Positions 44,293-53,991 of a stretch of DNA of 64,000 bases are shown here, in pieces (positions within the stretch are counted from its first letter, which is position 1; every line of letters begins with the position of its first letter). Origin of the DNA: Flagellimonas pacifica (lineage in GTDB: Bacteria; Bacteroidota; Bacteroidia; Flavobacteriales; Flavobacteriaceae); assembly GCF_900215465.1 (NCBI RefSeq), contig NZ_OBEH01000006.1, positions 62,001 to 126,000 on the forward strand. Reading direction: 5' to 3'. The notes below the pieces were generated by a model. It was given only the letters and a program-made list of their open reading frames with translations, was not told the DNA's origin and did no database searches. The position numbers and the translations under genes were made by a program.

Positions 44293-45351
44293 ATGGAATT
44301 GACCAATAAAAAAAATAACCACACATTTTGGATACTCCAAATTTTGGGATGGGGTTTTATTAACTCCTTTTCAATTTTTGCCCTGCAGAAAATAAGTGTT
44401 GAAATGATTGTGTATTCCATAGTGGTGGGGACTTTCATTGGCGTGCTTTCTACTTCTTTGGTACGCTGGTATTTAAAAAGAAGTATTCGGTTCGATTCTT
44501 TTGGTTTTGCGGAATTCTTAAAAGTAGCAGCCTCATTTTTTGTAGGTGCAGGGTTGTTTGGGGTGCTAAATTACTTTTTTGGTTATGTATATAGGGAGTT
44601 TGGTCCAGAACTTACAGGGGCCGAAATGCAGATGTTTCAATATTATGACAAGGTATGGATTCAAATAATGAATGCTTTTTTCCTGATTGGGGCATGGACC
44701 GTTACCTATCTTGTTATTAAGTTGCTACTTAAGCTTAACAGGGATCGTATAGAACGATTGGAACTGAATACTCATCTAAAACAAGCTCAACTTAATACGC
44801 TAAAAGGGCAGATTAATCCTCATTTCATGTTTAACAGTCTTAATAATATTAGAGGATTAATGCTGGAGGATGTGGATAAGTCTCGTGAAATGTTGACCAA
44901 ACTTTCTGAAATTCTTAGGTATTCTTTGACCAAAAACAATATAAATGCTATTTCGGTAGAGGAAGAGTTGGAGATGGTGGACAATTATATCGATTTATCA
45001 AAAATTCAGTTTGAAGACAGGTTGGAGTTTGTTAAGGAAGTGGGGCAAAGTACTCTGACACTTCAAATACCTCCCATGATTATTCAGCTGTTGGTTGAAA
45101 ATGCAACAAAACATGGAATTTCAAACTTAAAAAAGGGAGGCAGGATAGTTTTGAATATAAAACAAGAAGGAGAGCTTCTTGTAATTGAAGTGAGGAATAC
45201 CGGAAAACTTCAAATAGGAAAAAGTACAACCCAGTTGGGACTTAAAAACATTCGGCAGCGATTAAAACTGTTGTATGCAGATAATGCATCCTTTAAATTG
45301 AACGAGATTGCTGGGGAGGTTGTGGCTCATATAAAAATTCCGTTGACATGA
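44293..45351 (+). CDS. LytS-like sensor histidine kinase
   Basis: A 352-residue kinase with four transmembrane segments in residues 10-160 and a His_kinase domain, with acceptor His177 in INPHFMFNSLNNIRGL. The ATP-binding boxes are LLVENATKHGI and TTQLGLKNIRQRL. It phosphorylates the downstream LytTR regulator, whose ATG overlaps the kinase stop by 4 bp (ATGA). The signal sensed is unknown, as no periplasmic domain is present. Confidence 0.9.
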   Translation: MELTNKKNNHTFWILQILGWGFINSFSIFALQKISVEMIVYSIVVGTFIGVLSTSLVRWYLKRSIRFDSFGFAEFLKVAASFFVGAGLFGVLNYFFGYVYREFGPELTGAEMQMFQYYDKVWIQIMNAFFLIGAWTVTYLVIKLLLKLNRDRIERLELNTHLKQAQLNTLKGQINPHFMFNSLNNIRGLMLEDVDKSREMLTKLSEILRYSLTKNNINAISVEEELEMVDNYIDLSKIQFEDRLEFVKEVGQSTLTLQIPPMIIQLLVENATKHGISNLKKGGRIVLNIKQEGELLVIEVRNTGKLQIGKSTTQLGLKNIRQRLKLLYADNASFKLNEIAGEVVAHIKIPLT

Positions 45352-46073
45352 AAATCAGGGCGGTAATTGTTGAAGATTCCAGATTGGCCAGAAATGAGTT
45401 AAAGGAACTTATAAAAAAACACGAGGAGATTGAGCTTGCAGGTGAGGCAGAGAATGTGGATATGGGATTTGAACTCATACAAAAAATGAATCCTGATTTG
45501 TTGTTTTTGGATATAAATATGCCGGAAAAAGATGGTTTTGAGCTTTTGGAAATGCTGGATGAGGTTCCCATTACTGTCTTTACCACTGCTTTTGATGAAT
45601 ATGCAATCAAATCTTTTGAGTACAATGCTCTGGATTATTTGCTAAAGCCCATAAACGAAAAACGTTTTGCCATGGCTTTAGAAAAAGTAAAATTGCAGAT
45701 AAATGGAGGTGAGGAAGAAAAGGTCACTACCGAAAAACTATCAGAGAAAAGTCAAATCTTCATAAAAGATGGGGAAGCCTGTTGGTTGGTTAAGATTGGG
45801 GATATTTCACATTTTGAGATTGTTGGAAATTATACCAGGGTGTTTTTTGAAGAGAAAAAACCTTTATTGTACAAATCCCTTAACCAAGTAGAAGAAAAAC
45901 TTCCGAAACAATCTTTTTTTAGGGCAAATAGACAACAAATTGTCAATACAAATTTTATTGAAAACGTAGTTCCGTGGTTCAATGGTAAACTAAAGTTGCA
46001 AATGAAAAATGGAGATGAAATAGAAGTGTCCAGAAGACAATCTTACATCTTCAAGGACAAAATGAGTTTATAA
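45348..46073 (+). CDS. LytTR family response regulator
   Basis: A 241-residue regulator. Receiver domain 1-120 has phospho-acceptor Asp55 (LLFLDINMPEKDGFE) and Lys in LLKPINEKRF; the LytTR DNA-binding domain covers about 135-240 (FIKDGEACWLVKIGDISHFEIVGNYTRVFF ... FFRANRQQIVN). Its overlap with the kinase gene implies translational coupling. It likely binds direct repeats in target promoters. A strong terminator follows. Confidence 0.93.
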   Translation: MKIRAVIVEDSRLARNELKELIKKHEEIELAGEAENVDMGFELIQKMNPDLLFLDINMPEKDGFELLEMLDEVPITVFTTAFDEYAIKSFEYNALDYLLKPINEKRFAMALEKVKLQINGGEEEKVTTEKLSEKSQIFIKDGEACWLVKIGDISHFEIVGNYTRVFFEEKKPLLYKSLNQVEEKLPKQSFFRANRQQIVNTNFIENVVPWFNGKLKLQMKNGDEIEVSRRQSYIFKDKMSL

Positions 46074-46100
46074 TCAAAAAACGAAAGCTTTGGATATGAA

Positions 46101-46128
46101 AAGGCCTTCTTTAAAGAAGGCCTTTTTT
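46101..46128 (+). terminator. Bidirectional terminator between LytTR and DoxX genes
   Basis: The stem AAGGCCTTCT / AGAAGGCCTT with TTAA loop followed by TTTTT lies between the convergent LytTR and DoxX genes. Confidence 0.9.
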
Positions 46129-46137
46129 TAATTGCTT

Positions 46138-46512
46138 TTAAGCTCTCAGTATTTCTTTATATCGGTCTTTATATCCAATAAGGACCACAATATTCAAAAT
46201 GATAAGTATTAAAGCTCCCATGATTTCAGCGGGATGCAATGTGGCATGAAATAGCACCGCATTTACTGAAATACTCATCAAAATAAGGGCCATCAAGGCT
46301 CCATATTTGTTTAAGATGAAGGAAAGTCCGGCCAAAATTTCAATGACCCCAACAATTTTCAGGACTTGGGTTGGTCCAACGCCAGCAAAATAGTTCATAG
46401 CGGCTTCAGGCATTTCACCAAATTCGAGAAATCCAAAGAATTTATTCAATCCAAAAAAGAGGACAAACAATCCCAATAAGATTCGGGCAACCAGAAAAAC
46501 TTTTGAATTCAT
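46138..46512 (-). CDS. DoxX family membrane protein
   Basis: A 124-residue four-helix membrane protein of the DoxX/DoxD-like family: ARILLGLFVLFFGLNKFFGF, IVGVIEILAGLSFILNKY and HPAEIMGALILIILN match the family pattern. Its substrate is unknown; members relate to thiosulfate:quinone oxidoreductase subunits or redox stress. Monocistronic. Confidence 0.85.
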   Translation of the reverse strand: MNSKVFLVARILLGLFVLFFGLNKFFGFLEFGEMPEAAMNYFAGVGPTQVLKIVGVIEILAGLSFILNKYGALMALILMSISVNAVLFHATLHPAEIMGALILIILNIVVLIGYKDRYKEILRA

Positions 46513-46605
46513 AAGGTTAATTGTTATTGGTTAAGCAATAAAATTAACTAAAAATTATGAATTTGATAATTTAAGTATTTGATTTTGTGTATTTTGAAAA
46601 AAAAC

Positions 46606-47391
46606 TTACAAAGATTTTAATAATCCACCATCAATGGGAATGTTGGTTCCAGTGATATATCCGGCCTGCTCTGAGGCCAAAAAGACAACCAAAAATCCAT
46701 ATTCCGAAGGGTCTCCAATTCGCTTCATGGGCACCTGCGCTTCCATGGCTTCTCGTACCTCCGAAACTGGAATTTCCATTTTTTTGGCCTTTTTGGTGTT
46801 CAGTTGGGCAATTCTATCTGTATCAAAATACCCCGTAAGCACATTATTGATGGTAATTCCATCCTTGGCCACATCAAAAGCTAGACTTTTGGCCCAAGTC
46901 ACTACAGCAGCTCTTATGGAATTGGAAAGCGCCAGATAACTTAAAGGCTCCTTTACTGAAATGGATGCAACATTAATGATCCGTCCCCACTTCTTTTCTT
47001 GCATATGTTTAAGTGCCATTTCTGTGGTGAAGACAACTGATTTAAACAATAGATCAAAGGCTTTTTGATAATCTTCAACACTTTTTTCCAGTGCCCCACC
47101 TGCTTCCGGTCCTTGTGTGTTGTTGACAAGAATATCGATGGAATTTTGCTTAAAAAAAGAAGCTATTTTTGTTTTGAATGCTCCAAAATTGGAAAAATCA
47201 ACGTCCAAATATTGATGTTTTTGTCCATTGTCCGTTGGCAATTGAGAAATAATGGCCTTCATTTTCTTCTCGTTTCTCGCCATTAGCGTTACAGTAGCAC
47301 CGCTTTTCGCCAATTGTTGGGCAATGGCTTCACCTATACCTTTACTACTGCCCCCAACTAGGGCCCTTTTTCCCTGTAGTGATATATTCAT
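46606..47391 (-). CDS. SDR-fold protein with altered active site
   Basis: A 261-residue Rossmann protein. The nucleotide loop is VGGSSKGIG (12-20), with no threonine, and NNTQG replaces NNAG at 90-94. The catalytic Tyr152 is retained, but position 156 is Ser instead of Lys (YLALS) and Ser143 precedes it. This matches the BKR-like SDR subgroup described as lacking the canonical cofactor motif and tetrad. The enzymatic reaction is unknown. A cupin gene ends 1 bp upstream, so they form a two-gene operon. Confidence 0.82.
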   Translation of the reverse strand: MNISLQGKRALVGGSSKGIGEAIAQQLAKSGATVTLMARNEKKMKAIISQLPTDNGQKHQYLDVDFSNFGAFKTKIASFFKQNSIDILVNNTQGPEAGGALEKSVEDYQKAFDLLFKSVVFTTEMALKHMQEKKWGRIINVASISVKEPLSYLALSNSIRAAVVTWAKSLAFDVAKDGITINNVLTGYFDTDRIAQLNTKKAKKMEIPVSEVREAMEAQVPMKRIGDPSEYGFLVVFLASEQAGYITGTNIPIDGGLLKSL

Positions 47392-47392
47392 G

Positions 47393-47704
47393 CTATTTAT
47401 ATTCTTCCCTAACCGGACTAAAAATATCCATTAATTTGCAAGCAGTCAATGCTTTTCCTTTATGCGGAACATTGGAGGGAATCACAACGACATCTCCAGG
47501 ACAGTGAATTGTTGTTTTTCCTCCAACGGTAAATTCAAAAGTGCCTTCTAAAACATGCATAATCTGTTCATGCACATGATGGTGTTCTGGTACTTCCGCA
47601 CCTTTTTCAACATCCCAAAAGGCCCAGGTCATATTTTTTCCATGTACCATTTTTCCATGATAACCAGGCATGATTTCTTTGGATGGAATTTCGGATAGGT
47701 TCAT
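47393..47704 (-). CDS. Cupin domain protein
   Basis: A 103-residue single cupin barrel: motif 1 [19 protein letters not shown] with metal-binding His, and motif 2 [19 protein letters not shown]. It probably binds a metal and may be a small dioxygenase, isomerase or sensor. It immediately precedes the atypical SDR gene. Confidence 0.85.
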   Translation of the reverse strand: MNLSEIPSKEIMPGYHGKMVHGKNMTWAFWDVEKGAEVPEHHHVHEQIMHVLEGTFEFTVGGKTTIHCPGDVVVIPSNVPHKGKALTACKLMDIFSPVREEYK

Positions 47705-47775
47705 AAGCCAAATATTTATTGTAAAATAATAATAAATAATAGGGGAATGATTTTTTTTAGAGGCATTTTATTAGG

Positions 47776-49848
47776 TCAATCCCATTTTACAATGACAAAT
47801 TCGCATCTTCTGTTCCATTCATGGTCTTCCTCAGCACAATCATTTTCGGTTTTGCACTCAACTAAAGGGCGAGATTCCCCATAGCCATTGGCTATTATTC
47901 TTTTTTTGGAGATGCCATTTTTTATCAAATAGTCTTTAACAACATCTGCCCTTTTTTGTGAAAGCCGTTTGTTATAATTTTTATCGCCACGAATGTCAGT
48001 GTGGGTTCCAATTTCAATTGTAATCCCCGGATTCTGCTTCATTATTTGTATTACAACTTTCAACCGTTCCCTAGATTCTCTTCGGAGATACCACAAGCTG
48101 TAATCAAAATGAATTTCCTGGGTTTTGATTAAAGTGCGGTTTTTTTCTTTCACTAAGGCATTTTCTTGCTGTATGATGTCATTGATTTTTGCTTTTCTTG
48201 CTTTTTTGGTTTCTTCTTTGACTTGTTTTTCCTTTGCCAATTGAATTTCTCTTTCTTTTTGCTCTTTTTCTTCTAGCTGCTTTTTAATTTCTAATAGGGA
48301 TAACAATGTAAGTGAACCATCAAAAGTTTTTTTCCGCTCTTTTGTGGTCATAAGGGTTTTACTATTTTCTTTATATCCTTTGTGATTTCCCACGATTGTA
48401 AAAGCTGAATTGCAATTTATGTTGAAGTTAAAGGTGGCATTATTGTCTGTAAATACTTCTTTGAGGATTTGACCTTTGCTATTAATTAGATGGACGATCC
48501 CGTTCGGGATAGGTTGTTTGGTAATCTGGTCGGTGAGTGTGCCAGAAACAAACTGGTGGCAATCTTCAATAATAAGCGGTTTTGTTTCGACAAAAGAATA
48601 GATGTCATCACTTCCTTTTCCATTTGGTCTGTTTGATGAAAAATACCCTTTTTTTTCCGAGCTAAAAGAGATTGAAAAGTCATCATACCCGCTATTTATT
48701 GGTAATCCTAGATTGTCTGGCTTTTTAAAGCTTCCAGATTCATTGATTGAAACAAAAATGTCCAATAGCCCAAAGCCTGGATGCCCATTGGAGGCAAAAT
48801 ATAAGTTGTCTTCCAAATCCAAAAAAGGAAATTGTTCTTTTTTAGAAGTGTTTATGGTAGCTCCTAAGTTAGTGGGATTTCCGTAAAGACCGTTTGGCAA
48901 TATGTTTACGCTGTAAAGATCAAATGAGCCATAACCACCTGGACGGTCTGATGAAAAATAAAGTTTTGTCTCATCTTTGTTGATTGTAGGATGCTCGGTC
49001 GAAAATTTATCACTATTGAAAGCTAGCTCTAAAATGTTTCCCCATTCCGTACCTGTCCATTCGGCTTTATAAATCTTTAGATTTACAATCTTTTTTGCAT
49101 CCGTTTTCTTTTTGCCCCTTATAAAATTATTGCGAGTAAAATAGATGGTCTTTCTGTCTTTGGTAATAGCAAAGGTACCTTCGTGCATTTTGGTGTTGAT
49201 TTGTCCTTGAAGCCCTTTGCTTGGATAATCACGTTGATCTATTTTATTCATTGGGTGTGAATAAATATCCAGATAACTTTGGTTGTTCCACCGATATATT
49301 TTTTTTATCGATGAGTTTTTTTTGTTTGCGGAGGTATAGATTAGATTGGAATCTATCTGAATAGCCCCAAATTCTGAAGCACTTGAGTTGAGGGGTAAGT
49401 TTTTTATGATAAATCGATTGCCGATTGCACCGACGTTTTCCAGGTATTTAGTGTCTTGCATCAATTTTTGGAATGCAAGCGTGTCTCCCAATCGCGAATA
49501 GTAATCTTTTAATGTTTCTTTGGCTTCATTGTATTTGCCCAAAGCTTTTAAAGATTGGGTAAGGTTAAAATAGTCAACCTCTTCTACATTTGGACCATAT
49601 TTTGTGGTAAGGGTTTTGTACCATCTTGCGGCGGACTGCATATTAAAGGTGTTATAATATGATTCCGCCAAATTTTTTAAAACCCTTTTGCTTTTGTTAT
49701 CTAAGATCAATTGTTCGTATAATGGTATGGCATCACTGTAAAAGGCCCTTTCAAAATAATTGTTTGCGCGTTGTTCTATTCCTACTTGGGCATAAGTTGA
49801 GTAAGGCAGACCAATACTAAAGATGAAAAGAAAAAATATAGTTCTCAT
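47776..49848 (-). CDS. OmpA/PD40-repeat envelope protein (PorE-like)
   Basis: 690 residues: signal peptide (21, ending YAQ), TPR-like helices (about 25-145), PD40 beta-propeller repeats (FSTEHPTINKDETKLYFSSDRPGGYGSFDLY and others, about 155-430), a CarboxypepD-like beta domain (about 435-510), a coiled coil rich in Glu/Lys (about 520-580) and a C-terminal OmpA peptidoglycan-binding domain (GTHTDIRGDKNYNKRLSQKRADVVKDYL). PorE of T9SS has this layout. It links the outer membrane to peptidoglycan and lies 3 bp from the SprF-like gene in the same operon. Confidence 0.9.
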   Translation of the reverse strand: MRTIFFLFIFSIGLPYSTYAQVGIEQRANNYFERAFYSDAIPLYEQLILDNKSKRVLKNLAESYYNTFNMQSAARWYKTLTTKYGPNVEEVDYFNLTQSLKALGKYNEAKETLKDYYSRLGDTLAFQKLMQDTKYLENVGAIGNRFIIKNLPLNSSASEFGAIQIDSNLIYTSANKKNSSIKKIYRWNNQSYLDIYSHPMNKIDQRDYPSKGLQGQINTKMHEGTFAITKDRKTIYFTRNNFIRGKKKTDAKKIVNLKIYKAEWTGTEWGNILELAFNSDKFSTEHPTINKDETKLYFSSDRPGGYGSFDLYSVNILPNGLYGNPTNLGATINTSKKEQFPFLDLEDNLYFASNGHPGFGLLDIFVSINESGSFKKPDNLGLPINSGYDDFSISFSSEKKGYFSSNRPNGKGSDDIYSFVETKPLIIEDCHQFVSGTLTDQITKQPIPNGIVHLINSKGQILKEVFTDNNATFNFNINCNSAFTIVGNHKGYKENSKTLMTTKERKKTFDGSLTLLSLLEIKKQLEEKEQKEREIQLAKEKQVKEETKKARKAKINDIIQQENALVKEKNRTLIKTQEIHFDYSLWYLRRESRERLKVVIQIMKQNPGITIEIGTHTDIRGDKNYNKRLSQKRADVVKDYLIKNGISKKRIIANGYGESRPLVECKTENDCAEEDHEWNRRCEFVIVKWD

Positions 49849-49851
49849 GTT

Positions 49852-50787
49852 TTAATAGAATCTAGGGGATTTGTCATATCCTTTTTTTAAGCCCAATAGG
49901 TCTAGGTTAAAAAGAGCAAAAATTTCGTGTGAACCGGCACTGAACTGGCCTAAATTGGACAAAGTATAGTCGTAGGCATAACCTATTCGAATATTTGGGA
50001 TGACCGATATGTTGAACATGGCACTCACTGCATCTTCCAATCTATAAGATAGTCCACCTTCAAACTTGTTATTGAACAAGGCATTGAGGGATACATCCAA
50101 GGAAATGGGCGAACCTTTTACCATTTTTGCCATGATGGAAGGTTTTATCTTTAAAGTTGGATTTAATGTATAAACGTACCCAGAAGTAAAGAACAGATGT
50201 ATTTCTTCAGAGCCAATTCTATTTATCCCGTTTTGGTTATCAAGGTGTTTTGATGTAAGCAAGTTGGGAGCTGATATGCCGGCATAAAAATCTGCCCTGT
50301 TATAAAAAGCACCAATTCCAACATTGGGGAAAATACTGTTCAGGTTTTCATTAAAGGCAATATCATTTTGAAACTCTGGCAGAACAAAATCTTGAAAGTT
50401 TGTTTCAAAAGTGGTAATCCCCCCTTTAAGCCCCAAAGCAAGGTTACTTTTAGTAGTTAGTTTTAGTATATATGCAAAATCGGCATATATGTTATTTTCC
50501 TTTAGTACGCCATCACCAATATTGTCTGAAATAAATGATAATCCCGTTTCAATCTTATTGCTCAATGTGGCATGGGAAAAAAAGGTCAGCGTTTTAGGAG
50601 CTCCTTCTACATTTTTCCACTGTGACCGATAGAGTGTGCCAAAATTTATCATTCCTTTTTCATTGGTCGTATATGCGGGATTGATAGTACTCATATTGTA
50701 CATATACTGGGTGTACTGGGGGTCTTGTTGTGAATTTGCTCCAAATATGCTCAGGAAGAATAGGAGGGCGATCGGTATTCTTTTCAT
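49852..50787 (-). CDS. PorP/SprF family type IX outer-membrane protein
   Basis: A 311-residue outer-membrane beta-barrel with a 20-residue signal peptide and the family opening QDPQYTQYMYNMSTINPAYTTNEKGMINFGTLYRSQW. Members anchor or secrete a partner surface protein encoded beside them, as SprF does for SprB. Here the partner is the large protein 12 bp upstream. A C-terminal RIGYAYDYTLSNLGQFSAGSHEIFALFNLD is typical. Confidence 0.94.
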   Translation of the reverse strand: MKRIPIALLFFLSIFGANSQQDPQYTQYMYNMSTINPAYTTNEKGMINFGTLYRSQWKNVEGAPKTLTFFSHATLSNKIETGLSFISDNIGDGVLKENNIYADFAYILKLTTKSNLALGLKGGITTFETNFQDFVLPEFQNDIAFNENLNSIFPNVGIGAFYNRADFYAGISAPNLLTSKHLDNQNGINRIGSEEIHLFFTSGYVYTLNPTLKIKPSIMAKMVKGSPISLDVSLNALFNNKFEGGLSYRLEDAVSAMFNISVIPNIRIGYAYDYTLSNLGQFSAGSHEIFALFNLDLLGLKKGYDKSPRFY

Positions 50788-50799
50788 GGTTTTACTTAT

Positions 50800-53694
50800 T
50801 TATCGGTTGAGATAAAGTCTACCTTGTTTTGGATTGTAGCCTTCCTTGTTGAATGTTACAATGTAGAAGTATATGCCATTGGGAGCAGCACTGCTTCCAA
50901 TTTCTGAGCCATCCCAAGCTAGATTGTCCATGTCTCCTTTGAAAAGTGAATTTCCATATCTATTGAAGATTTCCAGCGTAAAGTCTGGAAAGATTATTTC
51001 AATATTAGGTATAAAGAAGGTGTCGTTTTTTCCATCATTGTTTGGGGAGAATCCATCAGGTATAAAAAAACCATATTCTTCTGGCACGCAATTATTCAGG
51101 TCAACTGTTACGGGCACTCTATTTGAATTGATGCAACCAGAATCAATGTCATAACTTTGGGCGTAGTAAGTAGAATTATCTTTCAAGAGGTCTGAGGCTG
51201 ATAATGGCTCACCACCTTCTACAACATCAAACCATTCTATCCTACCATCAATTGTAATTTCTGTGTTTATCAGTTCATTTACGGTTGGATTGTCCAAGCC
51301 ACAAATGTGAAGTTCATTCCTTTTTAAATTGGGTAAAGGCGGGTTTATAATATTCGGAATAATCTCCAATCGTGTTTCACTTTCACAAAATCCATTTAAT
51401 TGCTCTGTGGCAAAGTATGATTGTCCATCTACAAGAATTTCATTGGAATCCAACATGGTTCCGCCCAAATGAGAGGAATACCAAATAATGCTCCCTTCAT
51501 TTGAGGAAACAACATTTAAATCTGCAAGGGTGGGGTTTTCTGAACCACATAGAACGAGATTGGTATTGGTTGTCGTAGGAGTGTTGGTCATTAACAATGT
51601 AACCTGCACCCTTGTTCGTTGTTGGCTTACACAATTGTTATCTGGATTTGTACTTGAAATATAATAGTCTTCACCGTTAACCAAAGGGGTGGTAATGGTT
51701 AGCACTGCATTGTCTGTATTGGATTCGAAAAATGAAATGTCACCGGAAGCATTGACCGAAATGTCTTCCAATGTGGGAGTGCCATTGTTCAGGCAAAACG
51801 ATTGTTGAGTAGGGGCTTCAATAATTTCTGGGATTCCTCCAATCGCAAAATTCTCTTGTATTTCAAATTCAAATTGCAGCCTGCATGGAGTAGTATCATT
51901 TTGAAAGCTTTTTAAAATCACGCTATAGTCACCATCTGGAAGGTTAGCTATATCTATTTCATACTCTGCCATTCCACCTATGAAATTGATTGAATTGTCA
52001 ATTAATGTTGTTTGTGAGATTTGCTCAATGACTTCATAGTCTATGGTGTAGCTTCCATCGGTAAGTGTTGGGGCATCAACAAATACATCAACAGATGTTG
52101 CGTTGCAATTATTATCCACTATAACTTGTAGGTCTATGTTTTCAGGTTCTGGGATTACTTGAAAACCTGTGGCTATTGCACAGTCAATACCGAAGCTATT
52201 CCCAATAGAAATATCTATGGTATATGCTCCTGAAACTCCAGTATTTGGAGCAGAGATGTTGAATGATGCAGATCCATCGACAAAATTTATGTTTGCTATG
52301 GAGGAATTTGTTATTGAATTTTCAGGATTGGTCAATGTGTAATCGATGGAATGGGATCCATTGGCCAAGGTTCCAAAGGTGTTCAAAATGTTCGTCAATT
52401 GAACTGTTACATCAGTATTGAGACAGATGCTTTCGGCTGAGGCCGATGGACTTGATACCATAAAACTTACCTGTTGTACCATAATCTCATCACAGACATC
52501 CTGTTCAGGCATTGTACCTTGAATTCCGATGATATCCAATTGCACAATTTCATTAATGGGAACTACAACAGGAGAAACACTAAAAACGCCAATACCATTA
52601 TTTAGGTCAATGCTCGTTACAATATCCTGTACGCCTTCAGAACTATTAACACGATATTCCAGTTGATACAGACCAGCTGGCAGCAAGGAATCGCCATAAT
52701 TCAGCGTGACTCCATAGTCAGTTCCTGAGCAATAGTTTGTAGCTTCCATATTTCCACTTAACACAGGTAGTATAATTATGGAGACCATGGTCAGGGACTC
52801 TGAACAAACAGGATGTGTTGGTAAAACTGAATAGGTGAAATTATAGCTGCCATAACCAAAGTTATTGTTGATTTCCTGTACGTTTATTGTGTGGTCCGCA
52901 ATGTTGTCAATTTGGTTGGTACTTTCTTCCGTCCATTCGCCATTAGGGTCTTCTCCTAGAAGTAGATCATTTAAATCTAGGTTGATGTAACCTGATAAGT
53001 CATCAGTGGTACATACCACAAAATTTTGTGGTATTCCCGAATCAGGTGCTGGATGCACCTCCAAGAAAACAGTCGATTGTTTACTCGGACAAATATCTAC
53101 CGCAGGAACGGTGTAGGTAAATTTGTACTCCCCAGGGCCTGCCATTTCTGCATTAAAAAAGTTTTCGTTTAATAGTCCGGTTTCTGTATCTGGGTCTTCC
53201 TCCCAAATACCGTTAAAATCAGGGACCTGATCATCTATTTGACTTCCCAAAAAAGAAAAAAGATTAACTGTAGAATCACCACAAGCATTGGCACTTCCAT
53301 CTGTATTGTCTTGTCCGGCATAACCACCCAAAGTAATGATAACAGTTGCAGACTCGTTACAATCATTGTTTGTATACGTAAACTGGTGTTCCCCAAAATA
53401 ATTTATTTTCCAGAGATCAACTATTCCAGAATTTGTGTCAAGAGCATCTAAATTGGCAGAGTTTGTTGTTGACCATGTACCACCAGGGTCTGGTGTTCCA
53501 TTCAGATTGGCAAATAAATTATAAGTTCTGTTTAAAATATTATCATATTTATCACAAATTGTGATATTGTTGTCCTCTCCCGCACATTGTGAAAACACAG
53601 GTTCCATACAAGCCATAAAAAAAAGACTGGCAATACAATAAACTTTAAAGTTTATTGTATTGCGCCCTAAAAGGAAAAGGACATACTGTAACAT
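50800..53694 (-). CDS. Large T9SS type-B surface protein with gliding-associated C-terminal domain
   Basis: A 964-residue secreted protein. Its C-terminal ~85 residues (SPNNDGKNDTFFIP, NRYGNSLF, WDGSEIGSSAAPNGIYFYIV) form the gliding motility-associated type-B sorting domain. The body is a string of Ig-like and Cys/Asn-rich repeats (CGSENPTLADLNV, CGLDNPTVNELINT). The signal peptide is encoded by a region containing a perfect 34-bp palindrome. The neighbouring SprF-like protein would export or anchor it. Role: adhesin or surface-exposed binder; ligand unknown. Confidence 0.9.
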   Translation of the reverse strand: MLQYVLFLLGRNTINFKVYCIASLFFMACMEPVFSQCAGEDNNITICDKYDNILNRTYNLFANLNGTPDPGGTWSTTNSANLDALDTNSGIVDLWKINYFGEHQFTYTNNDCNESATVIITLGGYAGQDNTDGSANACGDSTVNLFSFLGSQIDDQVPDFNGIWEEDPDTETGLLNENFFNAEMAGPGEYKFTYTVPAVDICPSKQSTVFLEVHPAPDSGIPQNFVVCTTDDLSGYINLDLNDLLLGEDPNGEWTEESTNQIDNIADHTINVQEINNNFGYGSYNFTYSVLPTHPVCSESLTMVSIIILPVLSGNMEATNYCSGTDYGVTLNYGDSLLPAGLYQLEYRVNSSEGVQDIVTSIDLNNGIGVFSVSPVVVPINEIVQLDIIGIQGTMPEQDVCDEIMVQQVSFMVSSPSASAESICLNTDVTVQLTNILNTFGTLANGSHSIDYTLTNPENSITNSSIANINFVDGSASFNISAPNTGVSGAYTIDISIGNSFGIDCAIATGFQVIPEPENIDLQVIVDNNCNATSVDVFVDAPTLTDGSYTIDYEVIEQISQTTLIDNSINFIGGMAEYEIDIANLPDGDYSVILKSFQNDTTPCRLQFEFEIQENFAIGGIPEIIEAPTQQSFCLNNGTPTLEDISVNASGDISFFESNTDNAVLTITTPLVNGEDYYISSTNPDNNCVSQQRTRVQVTLLMTNTPTTTNTNLVLCGSENPTLADLNVVSSNEGSIIWYSSHLGGTMLDSNEILVDGQSYFATEQLNGFCESETRLEIIPNIINPPLPNLKRNELHICGLDNPTVNELINTEITIDGRIEWFDVVEGGEPLSASDLLKDNSTYYAQSYDIDSGCINSNRVPVTVDLNNCVPEEYGFFIPDGFSPNNDGKNDTFFIPNIEIIFPDFTLEIFNRYGNSLFKGDMDNLAWDGSEIGSSAAPNGIYFYIVTFNKEGYNPKQGRLYLNR
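53630..53663. repeat. Perfect 34-bp palindrome in adhesin leader
   Basis: GCAATACAATAAACTTT followed by its exact reverse complement AAAGTTTATTGTATTGC, with no loop. It lies within codons of the T9SS surface protein's signal peptide and could form an mRNA hairpin near the start codon or a cruciform. Confidence 0.85.
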
Positions 53695-53991
53695 ATTTTT
53701 TGCATATGTTATGTCTATTCGTCATTAGGGGTAATTGAAGAAAAGACAATTGATAAATAAATCTAAAAACACTTACTACGGGGTTGTAATAAGATGATAT
53801 ATCGAGGTTGAAGGCTGCAAATCTAATGATTATTTTTTACAAACAAATAATAGGTTCTGGGCTATGTATTTGTAATTATAGCTAAAAAAGAATACTAGTG
53901 TCTAATGGTAGAAATGCTGTCTACATATGGGGAAATTCTATGCTAGAAGTTTGTGGTCTATGGTTATCTTTATCCCAAAGTTATTTTTTTG
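53695..53991. promoter_or_regulatory. Divergent intergenic region, adhesin operon and mpl
   Basis: About 297 bp, AT-rich, with no supportable gene. It must contain the promoter of the adhesin-SprF-OmpA operon and the mpl promoter; TATCTTTA at 53965-53972 is a near-consensus -7 element upstream of mpl. Confidence 0.4.
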
